Source of the DNA: Athripsodes cinereus
Lineage: Eukaryota > Arthropoda > Insecta > Trichoptera > Leptoceridae
Direction of reading: 5' to 3'
Assembly: GCA_947579605.1 (NCBI GenBank)
Contig: OX388319.1
Coordinates: 1,178,001 to 1,242,000 of the forward strand
DNA: 64,000 nt
The notes under the pieces are model-generated. The model was given only the letters and a program-made list of their open reading frames with translations. It was not told the DNA's origin and did not search any database. A program made the translations under genes and the position numbers. Shown here in pieces: positions 45,513 to 57,995 of the stretch; the first letter of the stretch is position 1, and every line of letters begins with the position of its first letter.

Positions 45513-45885
45513 AGCTGTAAGTGAGATGTGGCTTCATTGCAGAATGTTGCGCATCCCATGGACTGATTTGGCCACCAAAAAAGAGGTTTTGTTGAGGGCT
45601 AGAACAGATACAGAGATGTTGTCCAATATAGAGATGAGGAAAATTGCATGTTTGGGACACGTGCTTCGAAATGAAAAATATGGTTTGCTCTAATTCACCT
45701 TGAAGGGAAAATTGAGGGTAGTCGCAGTGTGGGAATGCGGCAGATGTCCTGGCTAAAAAATATCCAAGAGTGGACCGGAGTCCAGAGGGTGGAAGAGTTG
45801 TTCTGGATAGCACAGAACAGAGAAGCCAACGCCAGGGTGATAGCCTACGTCGGGGGGACCTGATATGGCACTTTTAGAAGAAGAA
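45513..45885 (+). mobile_element. Non-LTR retrotransposon, 3' end of RT ORF (units 2/3)
   Basis: Duplicate of 19853-20225. Confidence 0.7.
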
Positions 45886-45896
45886 GGGCGTAATGA

Positions 45897-46364
45897 AAAA
45901 ACAAATCCATATGTACACCTTTTAAATATTGCGTGCTGTCTCCACTGCTTAGTGATGACATGACAGATGACACTCTCGTACTTGTTGAAAAGAAAAAAGA
46001 TAAGTTTTCCGCGGTAGATAACATATATTTTAGTACGCAATATTGTTTCCTTCCAAAGCGGATAATGTTTTTAACCGCTAAAGATAACCGAGACAGTGGT
46101 GTCGTATACACTTAAAATAAATTAAGTTGTAAATTAAGCTACAAACTGCACTTACGTGTATTGCGTGAAAGTTCTGTTAAATATTTTTATCAGAAAGCTG
46201 CGTTATATGTTTATCATAATTTAGCGAGGTACTTACACAAGCTTTTCAACGAAGCCTTCAGCTTCCCAAATTTATATGACGGTTTCAGAAGAGACCTGAA
46301 GACTCGTATTTTGTTTACAAGGTTTTACACCGAAATAAATAAAACAAGCGTTTTATTCTACTAA
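45897..46364 (+). pseudogene. Unrecognised ORF with one in-frame stop (unit 2/3 junction)
   Basis: This is the duplicate of 20237-20704 with the same internal TAA (46113-46115) and the same terminal TAA. One residue differs in the second part (YFYQKAA instead of YFHQKAA). No family is recognised. Confidence 0.35.
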
Positions 46365-46416
46365 CGATTTATTCGATGAGAGAGACGTCTTTCGTCTTAT
46401 AAGGACATTGTCAATC
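46332..46416 (+). repeat. Half-hairpin repeat (unit 3)
   Basis: Duplicate of the single arm at 111-195. Confidence 0.7.
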
Positions 46417-47083
46417 TAGGTTTTACACATGACACTAATAAATAAATAAAAATAGACAAACCTTTGATCTTATTTTAATTTTTTGACAAAGACTATGAAT
46501 GTCTGCTGAAGATACATTAATTGTGATCATTAATCAGTTGTACAACTTTCTTTTGATTGTTTTATTTATTATTTTTTTCATTCTTTACTGTACATTGATG
46601 ACATACAATTTCATAGAAGGTTTACTCTTTCAACTAATACAAAGGTATTGTCTGGAATTCTTACACTCGTCTTGCATCCGTCCATTTCTACTCTCTGTAT
46701 TCTTATATTAACTCTCCATATTTGGACAACCACTTCTCTCAAGAAGAGTTTTACCTTTTGAATTTTCAAAATTCTATAACTATGTCAAATTTAGGAATGA
46801 TGGATATGTACGACACAAGCTTTTAGCTTACTGTGAAAGGTGTTATAGGGTTTATTTGGGTTTATAACAAAAAACCCAGATACATCTTTTAAAAATATAT
46901 AATATATTACATTGTGAGTACCTTCGTCGTACATTATTTATCAACTCTTACTTACTTTTGCGGTATGTGATTCATGTACGAGTATATCGTTGCAGCGCTG
47001 AAAATAGTTCATGGTTCAAGTTGCATAATATACCTAGTATGTTACAGCGTGATTGAAAAATTAATTTAGCAAAAAAAGGTGAC

Positions 47084-47338
47084 TTTTTAAGGAAAACGGA
47101 AATAGAGGAAACACCCGAAAACAGATTAAGAAGGTACGGGCACATTTTGAGACTACTACAAGATAATATGATCAAAAGGACAATGGACGTAGAAGTAGGA
47201 CCCAGAAGACCAGGCAGACCAGTGACCACTTGGATGTCCACAATTGCTAGAGACCTGAAGGAGGCAAAGTTGCGTTCGGAGGAAGCAGGGGACCGAAAAA
47301 CTCGAAATATGAGGACTAGGAGAGCCGACCCCAAGTAA
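47084..47338 (+). mobile_element. Non-LTR retrotransposon, 3' end of the RT ORF (unit 3)
   Basis: Duplicate of 863-1117 with the same motifs and stop. Confidence 0.7.
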
Positions 47339-49562
47339 ATTTATTGATTTATACTTTAAAACCGCTTTTACCAGGCATACGATAAGGAAATCAATGTGTT
47401 TTGAGAAAACCAATGTCTTTGGTGTTTTTATTTAATAAACAAAATAACTTTTTTTTGAACATGCTATAGGTATTAAAATATCTATAAATATACATCGTCG
47501 GTGAATTTGTCAAACCTCCTATGTGCAGATTTAAATCTACAGGAAAATTAAAAAGTTAAATTTTACAGGAGATCAAAAAACTGTTTTTCTGGATGACATT
47601 TTCTATGTGTTTGATTCGTTACGTAGAAGTTGTTTAAATTAAAAATATTTTTCATTTTTTAGGCATGATTCGAAAAATTTTATAGAATATTTTTCTAGAT
47701 ACTTTGGAATTTGCACGATATATCCAAGAAAAAGCAGCACGTAAGGCACTATCATTTTTTTCGAGGATATCTCAGCGTATAGATTATTTCATCAGTAGAT
47801 GCGGCTTAATAATTTGGTATCAATATCTTATTCTTAAAAAAAATACACACATGGGAGGTTTCGTGGACTCACCGACGATATTCAAAATAATACGTTAACT
47901 ATGGCGCACGATGTTACAACCAACTGTGGTTTACGAATACCTGCAAACAGTATTCAAATGACGCACTCTATAGGACTCTTAAATACTAATATTCTAGAGA
48001 ATAAAGACATAAGGAATTAGATATTGGTGGAGAATTAGCGTGCATTAAAATAATATTATTTATTTGCACTCCATCCTAATTTTTTTTGTTAATCGTGTAA
48101 AAAAATAATAATTAAATAAAGGAATTTAATAATAAAACAAAATATAAAAATAATACATTAATATGTGTAATTTTTAGTACCTTCAGGCTGAGAAGTTGGT
48201 GTAGTTTTGAATGGCCAATTTTTATTCAATAATTCAATTTATTTCTTTGTTCTGTTTCGTTCAGTGTTTTCTTGTGAAAATATATTTCGCCAAAAACGGT
48301 TGACTATCTTTTGTTTTAGCATTTATGGCTAAACAAGTCCCGGCTAATTTTATGAAGTAAACGCGGTATCTTTGAAAAAGTGACGCCCTTTTTATCTAAT
48401 ATGTTTATCTAATATCAATAAATCATATGCTATGTCTTTGTTCCAACTGTTACTGTGTCTTTCATGGGGTGTGGCATTTTTGGCGCAAAATGGACATTGC
48501 GAAGAAAATCCATGTTCTTTAGAAATGAGTATCCCTATACAATCAGGCGTTGTACAGCCAGATAGAAGCATTCTTCATAATGGTATCTTCTACTCTACTA
48601 AAGAATACTTTTTGTATAATAGAACTGAATACAGAGGATGTATTTGTCTTAAAAAGTCTTGTGCAAGAAAATGTTGTCTGGAAGGGCAAATATACGACGT
48701 TAACCAAAATGGTTGTAAAAGTTTATCAACAGCTGATGATCAGCTGATTTCAGTTGAAACATATGATCATTTTAGGAAAAGTAATTTAACAGATTCATTT
48801 CATATGATATATGAACTCACATGCCCAAATACAAGTGTAAGAATATTTCAAGGATCTGGATATACAATTGATAAAGTAAGTTTTGTTTTTTTCCTTGTTA
48901 TCGTTAAAATTTATGTTATAAATATTATTTTAAAAATTTCCCGCTGTACTGAGACCTTTTGAATGACAACTTTTGATAAAGTCGATCTCAGCAGGACAAA
49001 AAAAAACAAAACAAATTTATTAAAAGAGAAAACTTAAACAAGCGCACGCGCGCGCAAATCATCAAAAAAAAACATCAGAATCTTAAAAGAGTCTTTGTTC
49101 TGGTGAAAGTTGATGCAAATGAAATAATTAATAAAAAGTTTGTGTAATTTTTCAGGATGGATCATTCTATCACTCGGAGAATAATAATGACAGACATATG
49201 AATACAATGGCTTGCTTAGAGATGCATGTCAATGGAACGGAAGCTCATGAAGAGTTAATAGTTTGTATCGAAGATACGGAGGAAAGCAGGTTCAAGGATT
49301 ATCTCTATTGTATAGGTATGAACCCTCTTTGTAAATTCCCTTGAACTTATGTATCTGAGAAAAACGCAGACAATAGACGCCTTTGACATGTGACGTTGGA
49401 GAAGAATGACGCGAATACCGTGGATTACCAGAAGAATAAATATCTCTGTTTTGAAAGAATTTACCATCACACAATGGCTCTCCGCAATTTTTCCGACTGA
49501 CGTGACGTAGGTTAGAAAAGTTACTTCCAAAGTGATACTGTCAACGCTGAAGAAACCTAATA

Positions 49563-49907
49563 TGCCACAATGGGACAATATTTAACAGCCCAGTGGAAGC
49601 CCTGCCTCCGGGCCATGACCTATAGAACAGGAGTAGGATTCTCTAGGAAGAACCTTCAGAGATGGGGTTTGACTGAGGGCACGATGTGTGGCTGTGGATA
49701 GGAGCAAAACACTGGGCACCTCCTGACAAGCCTAATGGATCCCAGACAGTGTCACTGGGAGGAGTTCGTGGAGCGAACTCACCTAGGGAGAGCTGCAAGA
49801 GAGGTCGTGGCTTTCTGGGAATGGGAATATATATATATATATATGGATTTTAATGTTTTTGTTGATTTGTTGTTTGCTGACCGACACGAAAAGAAGAAGA
49901 AGACAAT
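49563..49907 (+). mobile_element. Non-LTR 3' fragment in intron 2 (unit 3)
   Basis: Duplicate of 3330-3672. The TA run is longer (near 49829-49844), which shifts the downstream spacing. Confidence 0.7.
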
Positions 49908-50033
49908 GATAAGAAGAATTTACTAAATTTGTGCCAATATCAAATTTTATTTTCAAAACCATATACCACACATGTTACATAAACCACATATTATTATTCA
50001 CTGTGTCGGTGTTTAGGTAGTAGAATTCCATAT

Positions 50034-50211
50034 CGAAATAAATAAAACAAGTGTTTTATTCTACTATTGATTTATTCGATGAGAGAGACGTCTTTCGTCT
50101 TATGAGGACATTGTCAATCGTTATGAGGATTGACAATGTCCTCATAAGACGAAAGACGTCTCTCTCATCGAATAAATCAATAGTAGAATAAAACACTTGT
50201 TTTATTTATTT
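50034..50211. repeat. Perfect 85-bp-arm hairpin (unit 3)
   Basis: Duplicate of 3800-3977 with arms still perfectly matched. Confidence 0.9.
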
Positions 50212-51474
50212 CCACATATTATTCTTGAAGCGCATAGCATCTAAAATATTTGAATTGTCTTTTTTCAATTTTATCTCTTTGACGCATACTCCTACGCAAA
50301 CCACATTGTGCGCGAGTCATATTAACAATGGTGAGGAAAAATAATTGTGGTTAGATTGAGCAGCTTTACTTACATTGTTCACTTTCAGTGATCACTCTGA
50401 ATGATCCTCCAAAATGAAAAGGTATGAACAGGCGTTTCACCAATAGTGATCACTAGCGATAACGGATGAAAGCGATTATTACCCGACATAATTTTGATGA
50501 AAGATCCTTTCAATGAAACGACTATAAACAAGTTTGATATTCCAGGATCATCAATATAATTTTTTAAAACAAACAGTCAATCCATCAAACTGGCGTTCAC
50601 TTATTGATTCTTTGACAATAAAACTTTCTTTTCTTTCAATTTAAAATTAAAATCAAAATTTGGGCATCATTAATCTAGTTTTGAAAAACAAATAAATAAA
50701 GTAATCTATATTTTTCTTTTTCTAGGATTTTTCATTTCATTTCCGTTCTTCATGGCTACCTTCTTTGCTTACGCCTTTCTACCGGAGTTGAGGAACATTC
50801 ATGGAAAATTAGTGATGAACCTAGTTCTGGCTCTCGCTATGATGGTCCTTTTTATGGCTCTCCTACAAATCACAGCTCTTGTCATGAAAAAGGAAGATAC
50901 CGAGGAACGGTTTTGTAATTATTTTCGTAAGTTTTATTTCTCTCAATAACTATAAATCTATTAGTATGAACTGTTAACTATTATGACGACGTAAAATTAT
51001 GAATACAGAATTTGAATAAAGAATCTACGGTGATCGAGACGCCATTGTGACCATATTACTAACTAATAGATAATACGGGTTACCCCAGTTTATCTAACCA
51101 TATCCTAAAATTATATAGGAATTGTAGTGTTTCCTTTCTTTATGATAACAAATAACCAACAAACGCACTGAATCACAGTATTAAATAAATACTTATAGGA
51201 CATTGATTCTTATTAGCAAAGCAGAATTTTATCAATAAAACAGATAACATTACAAAAGTATTAGTGTACTACATATTAACGTAGAATCGACTACTATTTT
51301 TTTTTTTTACTATAAAAAATCTCTTTGCAAATAAAAAAAAAAACATTCAGAATGGGTGGCATCGCTAAATAAAGATGTAAAATGTTTAGTTTTTCGAACA
51401 TCTGTCTTTTACAGGACACTCCATAACCGATGGAAAAAGTGGTAGAACTATTATCGGGTACTCCACGGCGTGCA

Positions 51475-52505
51475 ATTACTATCTATCTATTTCCTCACGC
51501 CGTATCCCAAGTGGGGTAGGCAGAGAGAACGGAACGCCGTATTAGATCTGTCCTTACATACTTCTTTCGCCTCCTCCACAGTCATACAATTTTTCATGCC
51601 CGCACGTCGATTTCTCTTACTCAAAACACGGCCGTCCTTGAGAATTTGATCAACATGTTCAAGCCATGTAGTTCTCGGACGCCCGCGCTTCTTCACATCC
51701 CGCCTTTCAGCCAAGTATATCCTCATTGTCATTCTTTCCTCTCCCATTTGTTCCACATGGGCAAACCATCTCAATTTATTCACACGCATTCTATCTATAA
51801 CACTCCTTTTGCATCCACTCATTCTTCTAATATCTTCATTCCTCACTCTATCACGCAACGTTTTACCAACCATCCTCCTTAGCGATCTCATCTCCACAGC
51901 ATTTATTCAACTTTCGTCCTTCTTCAACCATGTCCACGTTTCGCTTGCATACATAAGTGTCGGTACCAGGATCGTATTGGGCACAAGCAATTTTGCCATG
52001 TTCGACATATTGTCATTGCTGACAATGGGCCGAAGTGCACCGCTTATCCTAGCATCGGCCACTTTTCTTCTTTCGATATCCTTGTCGCATCTTCCATCCC
52101 TCGCAAACAAACTTCCTAAACATACATACTCGTCCACTTGCTCCAAACATTCACTTTCAACCTTTATTTCGCACATTGTTTTATCAATCTCTCTTTCAAA
52201 AACCAGCACTTTCGTCTTTGTCACATTCATTTTCATCCCATTCATACTACAACTATCATATACAACTGACACAATCTTTTGTAAATCACCTTCACTCTCA
52301 GCCATTAATACCAAATCATCAGCATACATCAACGCATTCACACGGTTTCCATTCAGTTCAACGCCAACATCCATATCTTTCAATGGTCGCATACAGTAGT
52401 CGATGAATAGGTTGAACAGCCACGGAGACATGACACAACCTTGCTTCACTCCTTTGGTGAGGGTAAACCACTCCGAGAGGGTATTGTTTACCCTCACAAT
52501 TACTG
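51475..52505 (-). mobile_element. RTE-like non-LTR fragment, intron 3 (unit 3), nonsense-mutated
   Basis: Same insertion as in units 1 and 2, but at 51907-51909 the Gly codon after DES has become TGA. The frame is split into 52497-51907 and 51897-51487. Confidence 0.85.
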
Positions 52506-52950
52506 ATCAATTACCCTCACAATTACTGGAATTACTGATCCACAAATTAATTTTATTCAGAACAAATGAACCTGAGAGTAGATACTACTGTTTTTTACGT
52601 GACGATACTCGAAAATTTACGGAAAACAGTGGGAGATCAATTCATTACTGGGTGCTCCACAGAACAATGTCATGATTTATTCATTCTCCAACAATTACTT
52701 TTGTAAATTTGATTGTTCTATTGTTTTATTATTTTCAGCTTACATCGCCTATTTTTTCTTACTTGCAAGTTTCACATGGATGAATGTATTGTGCATCGAC
52801 ATATTTTTAACATTCAGGTAAGAGTTTTACATTCTTTAATATTAATAGTATGAATCAGAGAGAAAATAATAAGGAAGAGGGCTGCATAAAGATTATTATA
52901 ATGATAGCAAAGCAACACTCATCGATGTTGGGCTTTAAATTCCACTGTAA

Positions 52951-53091
52951 TGGGTCCCACGATGTCAATATGCAGATTACTAGATATATTAAAACTTACA
53001 ATATCGTTTTGTAATTTTATTGCAATTATATAATGATGAGATCTAACATGGGCAAAATTACCCTCTGTTGGGTGGAACGCCCACAAAAAAA
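52951..53091 (-). other. Unrecognised open stretch antisense in intron 4 (unit 3, cut by deletion)
   Basis: Same frame as 28732-28920, ending at the 52950/52951 deletion junction right after DIVGP. Confidence 0.3.
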
Positions 53092-53954
53092 ATATTTGAC
53101 AGTATGTACTATTACACCATATCATAGAAGCCAGTGAATTTCCCGCATGCAATCATCGTTAGGATATATGTATAACATCTCTTTGCTTCATCAACAAAAC
53201 ATTTAAGATAGGTATTAGCATGCGTCATAACTGCAGAATTGAAAAAAGTTCAATACCTTATACATTTAATAATTAATAAGTTTTTTTTTTTGTATTTATA
53301 GCAACAATTACAGAACGTCTATGAGTGCGACATCTCGCAGATTTCTCTACTATTTCTTGTACGCCTGGGGAGTTCCAAGTATAGTCACAACTATGATAAT
53401 CATGTTCCAATATCATCCATATATTTCTAAACATGTGCCCTCACCAGGAGTTGGAAAAGATAAATGTTGGTTTCAAGGTAAGAATTTGTATAAATATTTC
53501 TAAAGATATATTTATATTTTATATTTATATTTTTGCTATAACGGTATTATTAAGAGCGCTCTCTACCAAAAACGGTAATATATATATTTCAACAAATTTG
53601 GTAGAAAAACTCTCAAAACTTGTTGACCCTTGCAAACATTTTGATTTGATAAAATAAAAAAACATAAAATTCTTACCAATATGAATTAGTTTTTACTTAA
53701 AAAAAACTAAATAGTCGACTGGCGAGATTAGTTTAGGTACTTTTTTATAACAAAATACAAATTATTTGTTAAATACCTATGTATTTTTTTATTCATCCTA
53801 TCAAGCAAACAAATACTACAGATTATAGATAACTTTTTAATAAACAAAAAATATAGTTTATGTGGTGATTTTTGGTTTCAAAATATGAGAAATTTTATAT
53901 TAATAATATTTTTTTTTAAATCGGTCAATATCCATGAAAAAACAAAAAAAAAAT

Positions 53955-54215
53955 ACTACTACTACTACTATAATACCATCACGGCATATCCCACAAGTGG
54001 GGTAGCCAGCAGACCAGCTGCATATAATAAACATGCAAGCTGTCCTCTCCGTGCCAATATAAAATCAAGACATTCAGGATGGGTGGCAAGCCTCATCGCT
54101 GAATTTAAGATGTAAAATGTCTTATTTTTTTCGAACACCTGCCTTTTACAGGACACTCGAAAACTTACGAATAAAAGTGGGAGACCAATTCTTTACCGGG
54201 TGCTCCACGGGTGAC
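53955..54215 (-). mobile_element. RTE-like 3' end insertion with (TAC)n tail (unit 3 only)
   Basis: Begins with TACTACTACTACTAC, then CATCACGGCATATCCCACAA, a relative of the 3' end at 5256 (CTCACGCCGTATCCCAAG). The flanks resemble each other (AAAAAAAATAC). The right part (54080-54210) is also related to sequence left and right of the RTE copy in intron 3. Confidence 0.7.
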
Positions 54216-54540
54216 AAAAAAAATACAATTTGTTAAACTAATATTTTTAATAACTATCTAACTTTTCGAAATATAAAAAAAACATTCGAAAAATCGTAGG
54301 ATTCTCGTAAATTGTCTGCCAAACATACTCCCGATTTCGATTTCTAGAAATATGCTTTTTTTTGAAACGAATACAATGAAGCTATAATAAAGGTTTTTTT
54401 TTAAGTAAAACCTAATGTTGATAATAAATATTTGTTTTTATATTTTATCATATCAAAATGTTCGCAGCGTCAACAAGTTTTGAGGGTTTTTCTGCCAAAC
54501 TTGAAAATTGAACATTTTACCGTTTTTGCTAAAGAGCGGT

Positions 54541-54972
54541 CTAAAGTGATACTTGGTAACCTTGACTGCAGCCTCCCACAGTCCTCCGAACACAGGAGAA
54601 TAAGCTGGTATAAAATTGAATTTAATTCCACTCTTCTCTGAATGTCTTAATATCAGTTCCTGATGATTATGAGAGGCTTGCAGTTTGTAGAGTTCATTCA
54701 ATTGATTATTATATAATAATCAATTGAATGAATATATAGCACCTTTAAATGTACTAACATTATCACACTAAACTTCACTGGGTATTCCCCTCCTGCCAAT
54801 AAATCTTTTAAAACATGCTAAAAATGTGGAAGTTGATAAATCAGAAACCAATTCTAAGTGTGCTGCTTTAGTAGCAAAACAGATGAAAACAGCTATATAA
54901 CCTTTGGATCTAGTGGTGCCTCGTAAACGAGACTGTTTGATTAAAATATTGGACCCGCAAAATCTATATCTC
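54541..54972 (-). pseudogene. BEL/Pao integrase fragment (unit 3)
   Basis: Duplicate of 29995-30402, further broken by a small palindromic insertion (54698-54735, ATTATTATATAATAAT) and by changes before the FVCFATK region. The GGLWEAA motif is retained. Confidence 0.75.
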
Positions 54973-55251
54973 CGTTTTTGCTAAAGAGCGGTCTTAATAT
55001 AATGTTTTATTCGATTTTTCAGTTGCTGCCGAAGGATATTATATCTATATTCCAATGACCACATTATTGGCTTGTAATATCACTCTGTTTCTGTTAACGA
55101 GTTTGAAAATAATGCAAATTAAAAGGCAGACATCTGTATTGCGAAAAAGAGAATCCAGTAGAACAACAAATTACGAAAGTGATAAACAAAGGTAAAAATA
55201 AACAAATTATGTTTAGAATATTTAATATTTTTTTATTATTTAACTGGATTT

Positions 55252-55560
55252 AGGCACAGCGCGCAGAACACAAAACCAATCAGATGTCTCAATTGGAGAA
55301 CCATGTTTACACAATGTAAGATTAGACAATGAGCAAACTGGATTGGCCACAACATCAGGTACCCAGACTTGCTCATCACGGCAGGAATGGTAGAGGCCAA
55401 CCAAGAGACACTTGTATGAATCAAGTGAAGAAGGACATAAACTGTGTCAAATACGTAAAATTGAAGAAATTAGGAGAAAATAGATAGGAATGAAGAAGAA
55501 AACCCAAACTCGCTGCAGACCAATCCAATGGATTGTAAGATTGTAACCCACTATATACTT
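55252..55560 (+). mobile_element. Decayed non-LTR 3' fragment in intron 6 (unit 3)
   Basis: Duplicate of 30684-30990, with a short deletion near 55379 where unit 2 has the ACCATCGCGAAAGGACAAGA stretch. Confidence 0.45.
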
Positions 55561-55642
55561 ATAACATTGTGCAAAATCTAATCAAAAGAAGTGAGAAAGA
55601 TGTCCCAACGCCGCGCCACCTAAAAAAATATGGTTTTATGAC

Positions 55643-56733
55643 TGTTCGCTATGGTAGCGAAGGCTATTTTTATTGTTTTTTTTTGTTTTTCTTAATTGTT
55701 GCAACACTTCGGATTGGCCATTTTTTTCGGACATCTAGGTATGAATGCGATTTATAGGTACATGTCCTGATTACCTACATTCCATGATACCAAAATGTCA
55801 CATATTATTCCTACCCAAAAAACCTTACCAACAAGTCAGTGTTAATTCATACGGTAATACGGTCGGATCAAATTTCTACATTCGCTCTACAAATCAATAT
55901 TTCATCGGAAAATTTTATCATCATCTTTTTTTTATTATTATTCGGAATAAAATCATTTTTACTAAAATTCAACAAATCGGAATCGTAAAGGGATCGAACA
56001 ACCATTAACTGCAAATTAAATTCTGTGCAAGTTTAGTGTGTGCAGTGTTTTGTGAAATCAGCGACCTCTGGATGAAGGATTAAAATTGGTAAGTTCCATG
56101 CGCCATTTATCATTTTCCATCTTCCTACATCCATTGTTGATGTTTTGGCTGTATTGATAATAAAATATAGTTAAAATAAACAACATTTTTTTTGGCCTTC
56201 GAGCCGCATTTGTAGTTGGGTTTGTTCGAATTTTTGCTTGTGCGGAGAGTTGCAACAATTACATTTTTCGGGGTAGTATATTTTTATTTGTAGATTGGCA
56301 CGTAAGCGAGTATACATTCGGCAGCCATCTTGCATTTAATGTCAGTGTAAAACAGCTGTAATACGGCAGACATATTTGTTTACTATTTACTATAATTTTA
56401 CAACTTACTATATTGTTTACTATTGAATGTCATTAGGTACTACTATCACACTAAGATAGTGAGTATAATTTATTGTTTACAATCATTTTTGTTAGCTACG
56501 GAAGGTTGACAATTTGGTATTACGGTTAGGTATACAATATACATATCACTTTTCTATGGTTGTAGAATTATTTTAAGTTATTCTTGTTAGGTACGGATTT
56601 AACAATTGGGTTTATTACGGAATATTACGTTATCACGGTATAATAATAATAATATTCTAACGGAGAAATATTAAATAATTATTTCCATATTTGTTTCTTG
56701 GATTAAGTAAGTTCGATATCAATTTCTTTTACA
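55643..56733 (+). mobile_element. BEL/Pao element: probable 5' LTR and leader
   Basis: Unit 3 stops at TTTTATGAC and foreign sequence begins TGTTCGCTATGGTAGCG, a BEL-like LTR start. The LTR may end at ...CAATTACA near 56263, but no second LTR is in view to confirm it. The leader up to the gag ATG is AT-rich and has no ORF. Confidence 0.55.
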
Positions 56734-57927
56734 ATGGCAATGGAAATAAAATATGATTTGGCAAAACAAGCCATCTCTACCTTGTGGGATCAAGCAAATA
56801 GCATTGCGGATTTGAAAACGGAAATTCAGATTTCTGCATTCATAGCTAGAGTTCAAGATATAGAAAAGACATGGGAATTATTTACAAAACAATACGTTTC
56901 TGTACAAGCTGCTAAGAAAGCGGGGTTTGATGCAGAGGCACACTTAAAAGAATATTTGAAATTTGAGAACATGATGTATGAGGTTAAGGGAGTTTTTGAG
57001 AAATGGATGAAAGAACGAACCGATCAGAGTTCATCCAGCAGTGTTGTGGAAGGAAAGAGTAGTAACATACATTTTTCGATTCCAAAAATCCAATTACCTC
57101 AGTTTGACGGAGATATCACCAAGTATACTAGTTTTTGGAATATATTCAATAGTTTGGTACACGAGGACATTAGTATACCACCGGTACAAAAACTTCACTA
57201 TCTGTTGTGTTCTCTGAGCGGCGAAGCACGCCAGCTTATTACGCATTTAACTATTTCTAGTGAAAACTATTTAGTTGCAGTCAATCTATTGAAACAGAGG
57301 TATCACAACCCGAGAATCATTGCGGAAAAACATTTGGGTATGCTAGTGAATTTGCCAAACTTATCAAGCGGAAGAATAAAGTTACGGGATTTTATTAACA
57401 TAATTAACGAAAACATTTCAGCCTTAAAATCGTTAGATTTCAAGGTTGACGATTGGTCATTTATATTATTATATATTATTTTGAGGAAAATAACTAATGA
57501 ACTGCGGAACAGATTTGAGTTGAAGTTTACAAATTCGGAGATACCAAAGTTTATACAACTTATTGAATTTCTGGAAATTGAATGTAGAGCGTCAAACATT
57601 GATATTTCGCACGGAAGAGCTTTTACAGCAAGCACAAATCAACAAAATAACGGACGGAAACATGTGAATGCCATGTTCGGCGGCATTACACAACGTTGTG
57701 TTCATTGCAATAGCAATACTCATTTTATTTCATCTTGTAACAAGTTTACAAATATGACGGTGTATCAGAGAAGACAGGTAGTGAAAGAAAAACGTTTGTG
57801 TTGGAACTGCCTGCGGGAACATGCCGTCAAGGACTGTCAATCGAAGCATAAATTGCTACGTGGGAGACGTGCATCCAAATTGCTACGTGTGTGGTTTCCA
57901 TTAACCACGCTCTCACATAACAAGTAA
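56734..57927 (+). CDS. gag: BEL/Pao retrotransposon gag (3' end degenerate)
   Basis: 397 codons from ATG. The middle is the DUF1759-type gag domain: IQLPQFDGDITKYTSFW at residues 119-135, then KLHYLLCSLSGEARQLI. Two zinc knuckles follow: C322-x2-C325-x4-H330-x4-C335 and C356-x2-C359-x3-H363-x4-C368. These families assemble virus-like particles around their RNA in the cytoplasm. After SKHK the reading frame appears shifted; another frame shows RSNTQFITKAKLEQ, which resembles the start of a BEL protease, then a stop. No BEL pol follows, so the element is cut. Confidence 0.88.
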   Translation: MAMEIKYDLAKQAISTLWDQANSIADLKTEIQISAFIARVQDIEKTWELFTKQYVSVQAAKKAGFDAEAHLKEYLKFENMMYEVKGVFEKWMKERTDQSSSSSVVEGKSSNIHFSIPKIQLPQFDGDITKYTSFWNIFNSLVHEDISIPPVQKLHYLLCSLSGEARQLITHLTISSENYLVAVNLLKQRYHNPRIIAEKHLGMLVNLPNLSSGRIKLRDFINIINENISALKSLDFKVDDWSFILLYIILRKITNELRNRFELKFTNSEIPKFIQLIEFLEIECRASNIDISHGRAFTASTNQQNNGRKHVNAMFGGITQRCVHCNSNTHFISSCNKFTNMTVYQRRQVVKEKRLCWNCLREHAVKDCQSKHKLLRGRRASKLLRVWFPLTTLSHNK

Positions 57928-57995
57928 ATTATGCTTCGTCCAACGGTCGAACACACAATTTATTACAAAAGCAAAATTAGAACAATGAACAAAGT

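Larger units (their letters stand above)
20562..46221. repeat. Tandem segmental duplication, unit 2
   Basis: This is collinear with unit 1 from its first base, but about 5.1 kb longer. The extra length is mainly the R1-like element (32576-38688) and an RTE-like insertion (39450-40049). Other private insertions are 28197-28635, 32139-32282, 40211-40490 and 44059-44456. It contains the only uninterrupted receptor gene of the window. Confidence 0.9.
53551..54995. mobile_element. TIR element with captured BEL integrase, intron 5 (unit 3)
   Basis: Same composite as 29381-30425, longer because of a private RTE-like insertion (53955-54215) and small rearrangements near 53700-53830 and 54698-54735. 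Confidence 0.6.
48432..55191 (+). pseudogene. Methuselah-like GPCR, copy 3, last exon lost
   Basis: Exons 1-6 at 48432-48875, 49156-49315, 50726-50926, 52739-52817, 53302-53477 and 55023-55191 are open, with intact splice sites and phases matching copy 2. Intron 4 is shortened by a 1,488-bp deletion. After exon 6 the unit is cut at 55642 by a BEL/Pao LTR, and exon 7 (TM6, TM7, tail) is not found in the remaining 8 kb. The product would stop in or after the third cytoplasmic loop and lack two membrane helices. Exon 7 could lie beyond the window if the LTR elements sit inside intron 6; that would make a very long intron and rescue the gene. Confidence 0.8.
46222..55642. repeat. Tandem segmental duplication, unit 3 (truncated)
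   Basis: The unit starts with the same sequence as bases 1 and 20562 and stays collinear with unit 2 until 55642, where a BEL/Pao LTR begins in the middle of receptor intron 6. It lacks 1,488 bp present in unit 2 (27291-28778), joined at 52950/52951. It also has a private insertion at 53955-54215. Everything beyond receptor exon 6 (last exon, 108-aa ORF, RGG-type gene) is absent. Confidence 0.9.
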
